A stretch of 44,998 nt of DNA from Streptomyces sp. YS415. GTDB taxonomy: Bacteria; Actinomycetota; Actinomycetes; Streptomycetales; Streptomycetaceae. Below are positions 24,655 through 31,826 of this stretch, piece by piece (positions within the stretch are counted from its first letter, which is position 1; each line of letters starts with the position of its first letter). The position numbers and the translations under genes are program-made. The notes beneath the pieces were generated by a model. That model worked only from the letters and a program-made list of their open reading frames with translations, did no database searches and was not told the origin of the DNA. Where the stretch lies: the NCBI RefSeq assembly GCF_023544665.1, contig NZ_JAMJFL010000041.1, positions 1 through 44,998 on the forward strand. The letters run 5' to 3'.

Positions 24655-24879
24655 TCAGCCCTTCTCGGCGTCCCCCGGGGCGTCCGCCTTCGGGTCCGGG
24701 GCCTCCGTGAAGGCGACCTTGCCCATGTGCTTGTTCATCGACTTCATCAGGCCCCACACGGCCAAGGCCATCACCGCGAAGACGATGAAGCCGAGGACAC
24801 CGGGGGTGACCTTGTCCTCGTCGACCTCCTTGGCGAGGGTGACCAGCTGCGTCATTGCCAGGCTTGCGCTTGCGCTCAT
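24655..24879 (-). CDS. Small single-span membrane protein downstream of mca (74 aa)
   Basis: The protein has one membrane segment (TPGVLGFIVFAVMALAVWGLM) between a short acidic N-terminal part and a charged cytoplasmic tail (MNKHMGKVAF...DPKADAPGDAEKG). I know no function for this family. The ATG at 24879 is one base after the mca stop; an alternative ATG at 24888 overlaps the mca end by 8 nt and would add MPD. In either case it is co-transcribed and translationally coupled with mca, which suggests a link to mycothiol-conjugate metabolism or export; that is inference from position only. Confidence 0.75.
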   Translation of the reverse strand: MSASASLAMTQLVTLAKEVDEDKVTPGVLGFIVFAVMALAVWGLMKSMNKHMGKVAFTEAPDPKADAPGDAEKG

Positions 24880-24880
24880 G

Positions 24881-25762
24881 TCAGGCATTGTCGCGGACGC
24901 CCGCGAAGAGGTCGTCCTCGGGGAGGGAGGTATCGACGAGGGACTTCGCCAGCTCGTACTCCTCCGTCGGCCAGACCTCCTTCTGGAGCTCCATCGGCAC
25001 CCGGAACCAGCCGCCGTCGGGGTCGATCTGGGTGGCGTGCGCGACCAGGGCCTTGTCGCGGATCTCGAAGAACTCGGCGCACGGGACGTGCGTGGTCAGC
25101 GTGCGCTCGGTGCGCTCGAACTCGTCCCACCGCTTGAGCCAGTCCCCGTACGGCGACTCCATGCCCCGGTCCAGCAGCGCCTGGTGCAGCGCCTCGGTGC
25201 GGGGGCGGTTGAAGCCCTGGTTGTAGTAGAGCTTGACCGGCTGGTACGCCGGGCCGTACTCGTCCTCCGGGTACTTCGCGGTGTCCGCCGCGCCCTCGAA
25301 CGCCACCATCGAGATCTTGTGGGTCATGATGTGGTCGGGGTGCGGGTAGCCGCCGTTCTCGTCGTAGGTGGTGATCACCTGCGGGCGGAAGGAGCGGATC
25401 CTCCGGACCAGCTCACCGGCCGCCTTGTCGACGTCCTCCAGGGCGAAACAGCCCTCGGGCAGCGGCGGCAGCGGGTCGCCCTCGGGCAGCCCGGAGTCGA
25501 CGAAGCCGAGCCACTCCTGCTTCACGCCGAGGATCTCGCGGGCCTCGTCCATCTCCTTCTTGCGTACCTCGTGGATGTGCTCCTCGATGTACCGGTCGCC
25601 CTGGAGCTTGGGGTTCAGGATGGAGCCGCGCTCCCCGCCCGTGCAGGTCACGACCAGCACGTCCACCCCCTCGGACACGTACTTCGCCATGGTGGCCGCG
25701 CCCTTGCTCGACTCGTCGTCGGGGTGGGCGTGGACGGCCATCAGTCGCAGCTGGTCAGTCAA
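24881..25762 (-). CDS. mca: Mycothiol S-conjugate amidase (293 aa)
   Basis: Mca cleaves mycothiol S-conjugates to a mercapturic acid, which is exported, and GlcN-Ins, which is recycled. The LmbE/PIG-L zinc fold is clear: AHPDDES with His13, Asp15, Asp16, and the HPDH block at 141-144. Lys20 in DDESSKGAA is the position that, as I recall, distinguishes Mca from the deacetylase MshB. The family length is about 290 residues. The start is TTG 25762, with GAGG 8 nt upstream; the next ATG would cut the first strand before the zinc motif. The stop is followed directly by the small membrane protein gene. Presence of mca indicates an actinomycete that uses mycothiol. Confidence 0.93.
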   Translation of the reverse strand: MTDQLRLMAVHAHPDDESSKGAATMAKYVSEGVDVLVVTCTGGERGSILNPKLQGDRYIEEHIHEVRKKEMDEAREILGVKQEWLGFVDSGLPEGDPLPPLPEGCFALEDVDKAAGELVRRIRSFRPQVITTYDENGGYPHPDHIMTHKISMVAFEGAADTAKYPEDEYGPAYQPVKLYYNQGFNRPRTEALHQALLDRGMESPYGDWLKRWDEFERTERTLTTHVPCAEFFEIRDKALVAHATQIDPDGGWFRVPMELQKEVWPTEEYELAKSLVDTSLPEDDLFAGVRDNA

Positions 25763-25794
25763 GACTCAATCCTCGTAGGTCGGCGCCCCCCGTG

Positions 25795-25824
25795 TGAACG
25801 GGCGCATACGGCGGCTTCTATAGT
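25795..25824 (+). promoter_or_regulatory. Promoter of the DUF4307 gene
   Basis: TGAACG (25795-25800) and TATAGT (25819-25824) are 18 bp apart. TATAGT is a near-consensus -10 and stands out in this GC-rich DNA. The leader to ATG 25878 is about 45 nt and carries GAGAGGA. Confidence 0.55.
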
Positions 25825-25877
25825 GACCGAATCGGGGGCCGAATAATTCCGGGGCCCGGCCCCGCGAGAGGACGATC

Positions 25878-26276
25878 ATGACCACGGCGAGCCCACGACC
25901 GCCCGAGGGCCGGTACGGACGCTCCTCGGACGCGCGCTCCGACCACCGGCTCAAGCTCGCCGCCGCCGTCCTCGGAACCCTGCTCCTGGCCGCCGTGGCC
26001 TACTTCGGCTACCACTACGTCGGCCAGAGCAGGATCAGCGCCGAGATCATCAAGTACGACTTCACCGAGAACGCGGTCAAGGTGCACCTGGAGGTCCGCA
26101 AGGACTCCGGCGCCTCCGGCTACTGCACGATCCGCTCCCAGGCGGAGAGCGGCGCCGAGGTCGGCCGGGCGGACTTCCGCTTCGACGGGGACGCCACGCG
26201 GATCGACCAGGTCGTCACGTTGCGTACGACGTCGCAGGGCACCACGGCCCAGCTGCTCGGCTGTCACGCGGACTGA
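25878..26276 (+). CDS. DUF4307 membrane-anchored protein (132 aa)
   Basis: A polar N-terminus with RYGRSSDARSDHRLK is followed by one membrane segment (residues about 26-46) and an extracytoplasmic beta-rich domain. This is the pattern of the DUF4307 family, which is found next to mca and greA in many actinobacteria. The domain holds two Cys residues (GYCTIRS and LLGCHAD) that could form a disulfide. Function is unknown. The start has GAGAGGA about 6 nt upstream. It is divergent from mca, so a shared intergenic region of about 115 bp serves both. Confidence 0.85.
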   Translation: MTTASPRPPEGRYGRSSDARSDHRLKLAAAVLGTLLLAAVAYFGYHYVGQSRISAEIIKYDFTENAVKVHLEVRKDSGASGYCTIRSQAESGAEVGRADFRFDGDATRIDQVVTLRTTSQGTTAQLLGCHAD

Positions 26277-26469
26277 CCCGGCCCGCCCGGGCACAGAGCG
26301 GGTTCGCCCGCAATACGTAGGCGCTGACCTGCGTTGACGTAATTCTGGCGGCTTATGTCCTCCCCCTGGCGCCCCGGAATTGTTAGGCTCGTGGTTTCGC
26401 CCTTCCGTGAAGGAACATTCTTCTGGGTAGGGCGATGCTTTGTATTCCCAGTACCGACGAGGAGCACCT

Positions 26470-26970
26470 GTGACCCAGACCAGCGAGTCCGTCACCTGGC
26501 TGACCCAGGAGGCGTACAACAAGCTCAAGGACGAGCTTGCGTACCTTACTGGTCCTGCGCGCACGGAGATCGCCGCCAAGATCGCGGCCGCGCGCGAGGA
26601 GGGCGACCTGCGCGAGAACGGCGGGTACCACGCGGCCAAGGAGGAGCAGGGCAAGCAGGAGCTCCGTGTGCGCCAGCTGACCCAGCTCCTCGAGAACGCG
26701 CAGGTCGGCGAGGCGCCGACGTCGGCGGAGGGCGAGGTCGCGCCCGGCATGGTCGTGACGATCGCCTTCGACGGTGACGAGGACGACACGCTGTCCTTCC
26801 TGCTCGCCTCCCGCGAGTACGCGAGCTCCGACATCGAGACCTACTCCCCCCAGTCCCCGCTGGGCTCCGGCGTGATCGGCCACAAGGTCGGCGAGGACGC
26901 GGAGTACGAGCTGCCGAACGGCAAGAAGGCCTCGGTGCGGATCCTGAAGGCCGAGCCCTACAGCGGCTGA
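26470..26970 (+). CDS. greA: Transcription elongation factor GreA (166 aa)
   Basis: GreA rescues backtracked RNA polymerase by stimulating transcript cleavage. The N-terminal coiled coil carries the acidic tip AREEGDLRENGGYHAAKEEQG, with the Asp and Glu needed for Mg2+ positioning, and the C-terminal globular domain contains SPLGSGVIGHKVGEDAEYELPNGKK. The length is normal. The start is GTG 26470, preceded by GAGGAGCACCT; an ATG 30 nt upstream lacks a ribosome-binding site. The leader (26390-26469) contains two weak inverted repeats. A strong bidirectional terminator lies at 27004-27034. Confidence 0.95.
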   Translation: MTQTSESVTWLTQEAYNKLKDELAYLTGPARTEIAAKIAAAREEGDLRENGGYHAAKEEQGKQELRVRQLTQLLENAQVGEAPTSAEGEVAPGMVVTIAFDGDEDDTLSFLLASREYASSDIETYSPQSPLGSGVIGHKVGEDAEYELPNGKKASVRILKAEPYSG

Positions 26971-27003
26971 CCCCGGCCCCCGCCCGTACGCACGCCCTTG
27001 ACC

Positions 27004-27034
27004 CGCCCCCGGCGTCCCTGTGACGCCGGGGGCG
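27004..27034. terminator. Perfect 13-bp bidirectional terminator
   Basis: CGCCCCCGGCGTC (27004-27016) pairs with GACGCCGGGGGCG (27022-27034) around CCTGT, followed by TTGT. It lies between the convergent greA (stop 26970) and the ABC permease (stop at 27038). Confidence 0.85.
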
Positions 27035-27037
27035 TTG

Positions 27038-27883
27038 TCATGCCGACGCGGACCGGTACTTGCGGACCGCGAGGGTCCGGAACAGCACGATGATCAGTAC
27101 CGAGTAGATCAGCGACGCCCACACCGGATGCTGCATGGGCCAGGCATCGGAGGGCGAGACCCCCGGGTTGCCGAAGAGCACGCGGCAGGCCTGGACCGTG
27201 GCGCTGAAGGGGTTCCAGTCGGCGACGTGCTGGAGCCAGGGGGTCATGCGGCTGGAGTCCACGAACGCGTTCGAGATGAACGTGACCGGGAACAGCCAGA
27301 TCAGTCCGCCCGAGGTGGCCGCCTCGGGAGTGCGCACGGACAGGCCGATCAGGGCTCCGACCCAGGTGAACGCATAGCCGAGCAGCAGCAGCAGACCGAA
27401 GGCGCCGAGCACCTCGCCGAAGCTGGTGTGCGTACGCCAGCCCACCAGCAGCGCGACCATGGCCAGCACGAACAGCGTGAGCGCCGTCTGCACCAGGTCG
27501 GCCAGGGTCCGGCCGGTGAGCACCGCGCCCCGCGCCATCGGCAGGGACCGGAAGCGGTCGATGAGGCCCTTGTGCATGTCGTCGGCGATGCCCGCCCCGG
27601 CGCCGGCAGTGGCGAAGGTGACGGTCTGCGCGAAGATGCCGGCCATCAGGAACTCGCGGTAGACGGAGGACTCGGTGGTGCCGCCGATGTTCATGGAGCC
27701 GCCGAAGACATAGCTGAACAGCACCACGAACATGATCGGCTGGATCAGCCCGAAGATCACCATCTCCGGGATCCTTGACATGCGGATCAGGTTCCGCCTG
27801 GCCACGACCAGCGAGTCGCGGACGGACTGGACGAGCGGATTGCCGGGGGCCGTGACCGGCACGGCGTCGGTGACGGCGCTCAC
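27038..27883 (-). CDS. ABC-2 type permease, DrrB-like (281 aa)
   Basis: The protein has six membrane segments and the ABC-2 core: the coupling-helix region (RNLIRMSRIPEMVIFGLIQPIMFVVLF) and the DDMHKGLIDRFRSLPM block typical of DrrB/NodJ-like exporters of antibiotics or lipids. Its GTG start overlaps the TGA of the ATPase gene by GTGA (27883-27880), so the two subunits are translationally coupled. The substrate cannot be read from sequence; drug efflux is the usual annotation for this family. Confidence 0.9.
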   Translation of the reverse strand: MSAVTDAVPVTAPGNPLVQSVRDSLVVARRNLIRMSRIPEMVIFGLIQPIMFVVLFSYVFGGSMNIGGTTESSVYREFLMAGIFAQTVTFATAGAGAGIADDMHKGLIDRFRSLPMARGAVLTGRTLADLVQTALTLFVLAMVALLVGWRTHTSFGEVLGAFGLLLLLGYAFTWVGALIGLSVRTPEAATSGGLIWLFPVTFISNAFVDSSRMTPWLQHVADWNPFSATVQACRVLFGNPGVSPSDAWPMQHPVWASLIYSVLIIVLFRTLAVRKYRSASA

Positions 27884-28875
27884 TTGGCTGCCTCCTTGTC
27901 GGAATCCTTGTTGTTCTTGCCCTCGTTGTCCTTGTCCTCGGCGGCGTGGCCGGTCAGGGACATGAAGACGTCGTCGAGGGTCGGGCGGCGCAGTCCGATG
28001 TCGTCGATCTCGATCCCGCGGATGTCCAGCTCACGGATGACCTCGGCGAGGAGCTTGGCGCCGCCGGTCACCGGAACGGTGAGCTTGCGCATGTGGTCCT
28101 CGACGCTGGTCTCGCCCTTGCCGAAGCCGCTGAGCACCTCGGCGGCGGACTGCATGTGCTCGCGCTCGTGCACCACGACCTCGACGCGCTCACCGCCGGT
28201 GCGGGCCTTGAGCTGGTCGGAGGTGCCCTGGGCGATGACCCGGCCGTGGTCGACCACGGCGATGTCATGGGCGAGGTGGTCGGCCTCCTCCAGGTACTGG
28301 GTGGTCAGCAGCAGGGTGGTGCCGCCGGAGACCAGCCGCTTGATGACGTCCCACAGCAGTTGGCGGTTGCGCGGGTCGAGGCCGGTGGTCGGCTCGTCCA
28401 TGAACATCACGGGCGGGGAGACCACCAGGGCCGCCGCGAGGTCGAGGCGGCGGCGCATCCCGCCCGAGTAGGTCTTGGTCGGGCGGTCCGCGGCGTCGGC
28501 GAGGTCGAACTGCTCCAGCAGCTCGCCCGCGCGGGCCTTCGCCGCCTTCGCGCGCATCTGGTAGAGCTGGCCGACCATCTGGAGGTTCTCGCGGCCGGTG
28601 AGGTATTCGTCGACCGCCGCGAACTGGCCGGAGAGGCCGATGGAGCGGCGCACGGCGTCGGGGTGCTTGAGCACGTCGATACCGGCGACGACGGCCCTGC
28701 CGCTGTCGGGGCGCAGCAGGGTCGTCAGACAGCGGACGGTGGTGGTCTTGCCCGCGCCGTTCGGCCCGAGCAGGCCGAGGACGGTGCCCTCGGGCACGTC
28801 AAGATCGACACCGTCCAGTGCCTTTACGTCGCCGAAGGTCTTGACCAGACCTTCGGCATGGATGGCGCCTGGCAT
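27880..28875 (-). CDS. ABC exporter ATPase, DrrA-like (331 aa)
   Basis: The nucleotide-binding domain has Walker A GPNGAGKTT, signature YSGGMRRRLDLA and Walker B VMFMDEPTTGLDP. The C-terminal extension of about 90 residues (ending in the charged GHAAEDKDNEGKNNKDSDK tail) is typical of the DrrA drug-resistance branch. It energises the permease encoded next. ATG 28875 has GGAG at a good distance. The promoter (28933-28961) contains a perfect palindrome, so expression is likely repressed by an unlinked TetR- or MarR-type regulator. Confidence 0.93.
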   Translation of the reverse strand: MPGAIHAEGLVKTFGDVKALDGVDLDVPEGTVLGLLGPNGAGKTTTVRCLTTLLRPDSGRAVVAGIDVLKHPDAVRRSIGLSGQFAAVDEYLTGRENLQMVGQLYQMRAKAAKARAGELLEQFDLADAADRPTKTYSGGMRRRLDLAAALVVSPPVMFMDEPTTGLDPRNRQLLWDVIKRLVSGGTTLLLTTQYLEEADHLAHDIAVVDHGRVIAQGTSDQLKARTGGERVEVVVHEREHMQSAAEVLSGFGKGETSVEDHMRKLTVPVTGGAKLLAEVIRELDIRGIEIDDIGLRRPTLDDVFMSLTGHAAEDKDNEGKNNKDSDKEAAK

Positions 28876-28932
28876 ATGAGTCTCCACGTCGTCGGGGATT
28901 CGTCGGTAGGCCGGGAATGTGGCACGAGACAC

Positions 28933-28961
28933 ACCATAACGCGATGTATCGCGTCTCTCAA
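28933..28961 (-). promoter_or_regulatory. Exporter promoter with operator palindrome in its spacer
   Basis: On the minus strand TTGAGA (28961-28956) and TATGGT (28938-28933) are exactly 17 bp apart. The spacer contains the perfect 7-2-7 inverted repeat ACGCGAT-AC-ATCGCGT (28954-28939). A second small inverted repeat ACTCG-AA-CGAGT lies just upstream (28969-28980). A repressor bound here would block RNA polymerase. Confidence 0.75.
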
Positions 28962-29024
28962 CGGAATTACTCGAACGAGTGACCAAGGGGCCCCTGACCT
29001 CGGTCGACGACCTTCGGTCCGACG

Positions 29025-30254
29025 TCAGTCGATGACCGTGTAGCCGGCCTCGCGCAGGGCCTGGCCGACCTCGGCGCAGTGCGTCGGCCCCTTCGTCTCC
29101 AGGTGCAGCTCGACCTCCGCCTCCGTGAGCCCGAGCCGGGGATCGGTCCGCACATGGCTCACGTCGAGGACGTTAGCGTCCCGCACTGACAACACCCCGA
29201 GGAGCGTGGCGAGGGCGCCCGGCCGGTCCGTCAGACGCAGCCGTACCGCCAGGTAGCGGCCCTGCGCCGCCATGCCGTGCCGCAGCACCCGCTGCATCAG
29301 CACCGGGTCGACGTTGCCGCCGGACAGCACCGCCACCACCGGGCCCTCGAAGGAGCCGGGGTCGCTGAGCAGCGCCGCGACCGGGCTCGCCCCGGCCGGC
29401 TCCACCACCAGCTTGGCGCGCTCCAGGCAGAGCAGCAGGGCGGTGGACAGCTCGTCCTCGGTGACCGTGCGGACCTCGTCCACCAGGTCGGCGATGATCC
29501 GGAACGGCACGTCACCGGGGCGTCCCACCTTGATGCCGTCGGCCATCGTCGCCGGGTTGCGCACCGACACCGGGCGCCCGGCCGCCAGCGAGGGCGGGTA
29601 CGCCGCCGCGCCCGCGGCCTGCACGCCGACGATCCGCACGTCAGGCCGGATCGCCTTCACCGCGACGGCGATCCCGGCCGCGAGCCCGCCGCCGCCGATG
29701 CCGACGACGATCGTGCGCACCTCTGGGCACTGCTCCAGGATCTCCAGGCCGACCGTGCCCTGGCCCGCGATGATGTCGGCGTGGTCGAAGGGGTGGATGA
29801 ACACCGCGCCGGTCTGTGCCGCGTACTCCTGGGCGGCGGCCAGCGTCTCGTCGACCACGTGGCCGTGCAGGCGCACCTCGGCGCCGTACTCCCGGGTGGC
29901 GCTGATCTTCGGCAGCGGGGCGCCCTGCGGCATGAACACCGTGGAGGCCACCCCGAGCAGGGAGGAGGCGAGCGCGACGCCCTGCGCGTGGTTGCCGGCG
30001 CTCGCCGCGACGACGCCCGCGGCCCGCTCCTCGGGCAGCAGCCCGGCGATCCGGACGTAGGCGCCGCGCAGCTTGAACGAGCCCGTCCGCTGGAGGTTCT
30101 CGCACTTGAGGTGCACGGGCGCGCCGACGAGCTGGGACAGGTGCCGGCTGCCCTCCATCGCGGTCACCCGAGCCACGCCCGTGAGCATCTTCCGGGCGCC
30201 GCGCACGTCGTCGAGCGTGACCGGCGGCAGCAGGTCGGCCTTGCGGTAGCTCAT
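29025..30254 (-). CDS. ilvA: Threonine ammonia-lyase (threonine dehydratase), 409 aa
   Basis: This PLP enzyme deaminates threonine to 2-oxobutanoate and ammonia, the first step to isoleucine. It shows the PLP lysine Lys61 in RTGSFKLRGA, SAGNHAQGVA, the phosphate-binding GIGGGGLAAG, and a C-terminal ACT-like domain from about residue 335 (RYLAVRLRLTDRPGALATLLGVL). The length and single regulatory domain fit the shorter actinobacterial/catabolic-like form rather than the 500-residue E. coli IlvA. In antibiotic-producing genera, 2-oxobutanoate is also a source of propionyl units. It is divergent from the MarR gene at 30398. Confidence 0.93.
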   Translation of the reverse strand: MSYRKADLLPPVTLDDVRGARKMLTGVARVTAMEGSRHLSQLVGAPVHLKCENLQRTGSFKLRGAYVRIAGLLPEERAAGVVAASAGNHAQGVALASSLLGVASTVFMPQGAPLPKISATREYGAEVRLHGHVVDETLAAAQEYAAQTGAVFIHPFDHADIIAGQGTVGLEILEQCPEVRTIVVGIGGGGLAAGIAVAVKAIRPDVRIVGVQAAGAAAYPPSLAAGRPVSVRNPATMADGIKVGRPGDVPFRIIADLVDEVRTVTEDELSTALLLCLERAKLVVEPAGASPVAALLSDPGSFEGPVVAVLSGGNVDPVLMQRVLRHGMAAQGRYLAVRLRLTDRPGALATLLGVLSVRDANVLDVSHVRTDPRLGLTEAEVELHLETKGPTHCAEVGQALREAGYTVID

Positions 30255-30397
30255 GACTCAAGTCTCGCAGTTCACACGCGCGGACTGCCGTTGTGACCAA
30301 CCACCGAGACCGGTTTGCGCAGCGCCGGTACGGCCCGCCCCCCATCCGCGTAACCTGTCCCCCAACCCAGCACCCTTCATGAAGTGAGCCCCCGGCC

Positions 30398-30928
30398 ATG
30401 CCCACAACACCTGAAATGTCGATGGACATGTCGACCGTCGGTGACACCGGTCTCCTCGACACGCTGCAGCACGAGGTGGCGGTGTTCGCCCGCCGTGCCG
30501 AACAGACCCGGCTCGGCGGGGTCGGGCAGGTGCGCAACTCCATGGACCGCGCCGCATATCTGCTGCTCAACCGCCTGGACAAGGAAGGCCCCATGGGGGT
30601 CAAGGCGCTCGCCGCGAGCATGGGGATCGACTCGTCGACGGTGACCCGGCAGGTGGCCCCGCTCGTCGACACCGGGCTCGTCAAGCGCACCTCGCACCCC
30701 GAGGACGGGCGGGCCGTGGTGCTCCAGCTCTCCCCGCGCGGGCAGTCCCGGCTGGAGGAAGTGCGCTCCTCAAGGCGTCAGTTGATGGCCGAGCTGACAC
30801 ACGACTGGGCGCCGGAGGAGCGCGAGGCGTTCTGCACGCTCCTGACGCGCTTCAACAGCGCGTTGTCCGCCCGGATGGCGGCGCACGGCATGCCGGGCGC
30901 GGAGCCCGCACCGGCGTCGGCGTCCTAG
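30398..30928 (+). CDS. MarR family transcriptional regulator (176 aa)
   Basis: The winged helix-turn-helix is clear: YLLLNRLDKEGPMGVKALAASMGIDSSTVTRQVAPLVDTGLVKRTSHPEDGRAVVLQLSPRG, with the wing Asp-Gly-Arg typical of MarR proteins and flanking helices for dimerisation. It is divergent from ilvA; just upstream of the start lies the 10-bp palindrome CTTCATGAAG. The target and ligand are not evident. Its N-terminus is rich in Met, so ATG codons 7 or 10-12 residues downstream of 30398 are also possible starts. Confidence 0.9.
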   Translation: MPTTPEMSMDMSTVGDTGLLDTLQHEVAVFARRAEQTRLGGVGQVRNSMDRAAYLLLNRLDKEGPMGVKALAASMGIDSSTVTRQVAPLVDTGLVKRTSHPEDGRAVVLQLSPRGQSRLEEVRSSRRQLMAELTHDWAPEEREAFCTLLTRFNSALSARMAAHGMPGAEPAPASAS

Positions 30929-30966
30929 GGAGCGCCGGGCCCGTACACACGCGTGCCGCCCGGCTC

Positions 30967-30996
30967 TTGACCCCGGGCCGCCCCTGGCCTCATATG
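30967..30996 (+). promoter_or_regulatory. Promoter of the sigma-like gene pair
   Basis: TTGACC (30967-30972) is followed after 18 bp by CATATG (30991-30996). The leader of about 70 nt to GTG 31074 contains the palindromic CGTACGCCCGTACG and a GGGGGTCCCCC repeat. Confidence 0.45.
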
Positions 30997-31073
30997 AAAC
31001 CGGGTCCTCTTCGTACGCCCGTACGTGGCCGGGATCCGCTCACTCGGGGGTCCCCCCTCAGGCGGGAGGCGCG

Positions 31074-31577
31074 GTGCGAGAACGGCATGCGTTCCAGGAC
31101 GTCCGCCGGGTCCGGGAGTTCGAGGCGTTCGTCGCAGGTGCGGCGGGCCGGCTGCTGCACACCGCGACGCTGCTCACGGCGGAGGCTCCGGCCGACAACC
31201 CGCGCGCGCGGCGCCTGCTGACGCTCGCCCTCGCGCATACGTACGCCGGCTGGGACCGGTTGCGCGGCGAGGATCCGTACGACCACGCCCGGCAGTATCT
31301 GGCCACCCGCTTCGCGCGCGAGGCATGGCATCACCACGGCGGTCCCGGCCGGTCCCGCCCGCACCCCGACAGCCCGCTGGCCGTCCTCGGCCCGCAGGAA
31401 CGCCTGATCCTCGTCGTGCGGCTGTACGAGGGGGTCGCCGAGGAACAGACCGCGGCGCTGCTCGGGCTTCCCCTGGAGCGGGTGCGGACGATCTGCGACC
31501 GGGCGACGGCGACCCTGCTGCACCCGCCGCGGGGGCCCGCTCCCGCGGCCGTAGGGGCGGGAGCGGCGGCGTCATGA
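31074..31577 (+). CDS. Degenerate SigE-type (ECF) sigma-70 family protein (167 aa)
   Basis: Residues about 15-85 resemble region 2 of the actinobacterial SigE-family sigma factors (FEAFVAGAAGRLLHTATLLTAE...LALAHTYAGWDRLR), but the typical -10-recognition part is short and poorly conserved. Residues about 102-150 resemble region 4 with a helix-turn-helix (LGPQERLILVVRLYEGVAEEQTAALLGLPLERVRTICDRATATL). GTG 31074 has GGGAGG upstream. The stop overlaps the ATG of a tiny membrane protein, an arrangement often seen for sigma/anti-sigma pairs. It could be an active ECF sigma factor or a decayed paralogue acting as a regulator. Confidence 0.8.
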   Translation: MRERHAFQDVRRVREFEAFVAGAAGRLLHTATLLTAEAPADNPRARRLLTLALAHTYAGWDRLRGEDPYDHARQYLATRFAREAWHHHGGPGRSRPHPDSPLAVLGPQERLILVVRLYEGVAEEQTAALLGLPLERVRTICDRATATLLHPPRGPAPAAVGAGAAAS

Positions 31578-31822
31578 ACCAGAACGAACGGCAGGCCGCC
31601 GCACGGCGGATCATGGAGCGCACTCCCCCGGTGGTTCCGCCCGGCCTCTGCGCGGACGCCGTGCGGCGCGGCGGCCGGATGCTGCGGCGGCGCCGGGCGG
31701 CGCTGCGGCTGATGTGGCTGCTGATGTTCGCCGCGTCGGTGGCGTTCCTGGTGTGGGCCCTGATGGCCCGCCCCTGGGTGGAGCCGCCGTCGGAGGTGAC
31801 TCCACCGCTGACGGGCTGGTGA
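31574..31822 (+). CDS. Tiny single-span membrane protein, possible anti-sigma partner (82 aa)
   Basis: The ATG overlaps the sigma-like gene stop (ATGA, 31574-31577). A cytoplasmic N-terminal part of about 42 residues with an Arg-rich stretch (RRGGRMLRRRR) precedes one membrane helix (about 43-65) and a short outside tail. It is too short for a canonical anti-sigma domain and lacks a zinc HxxxCxxC motif. The coupling suggests it binds the sigma-like protein at the membrane. It ends only 4 bp before the convergent metB stop. Confidence 0.75.
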   Translation: MNQNERQAAARRIMERTPPVVPPGLCADAVRRGGRMLRRRRAALRLMWLLMFAASVAFLVWALMARPWVEPPSEVTPPLTGW

Positions 31823-31826
31823 GGGA

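Noticed and set aside
24881..25762. Annotation as MshB deacetylase
   Set aside because: Lys20 after DDESS and the overall length and C-terminal pattern fit Mca better; MshB lacks this Lys as far as I recall.
28939..30397. MarR protein at 30398 as repressor of the DrrAB exporter
   Set aside because: The palindrome at the exporter promoter (ACGCGAT/ATCGCGT) has no counterpart at the MarR gene, whose upstream palindrome is CTTCATGAAG.
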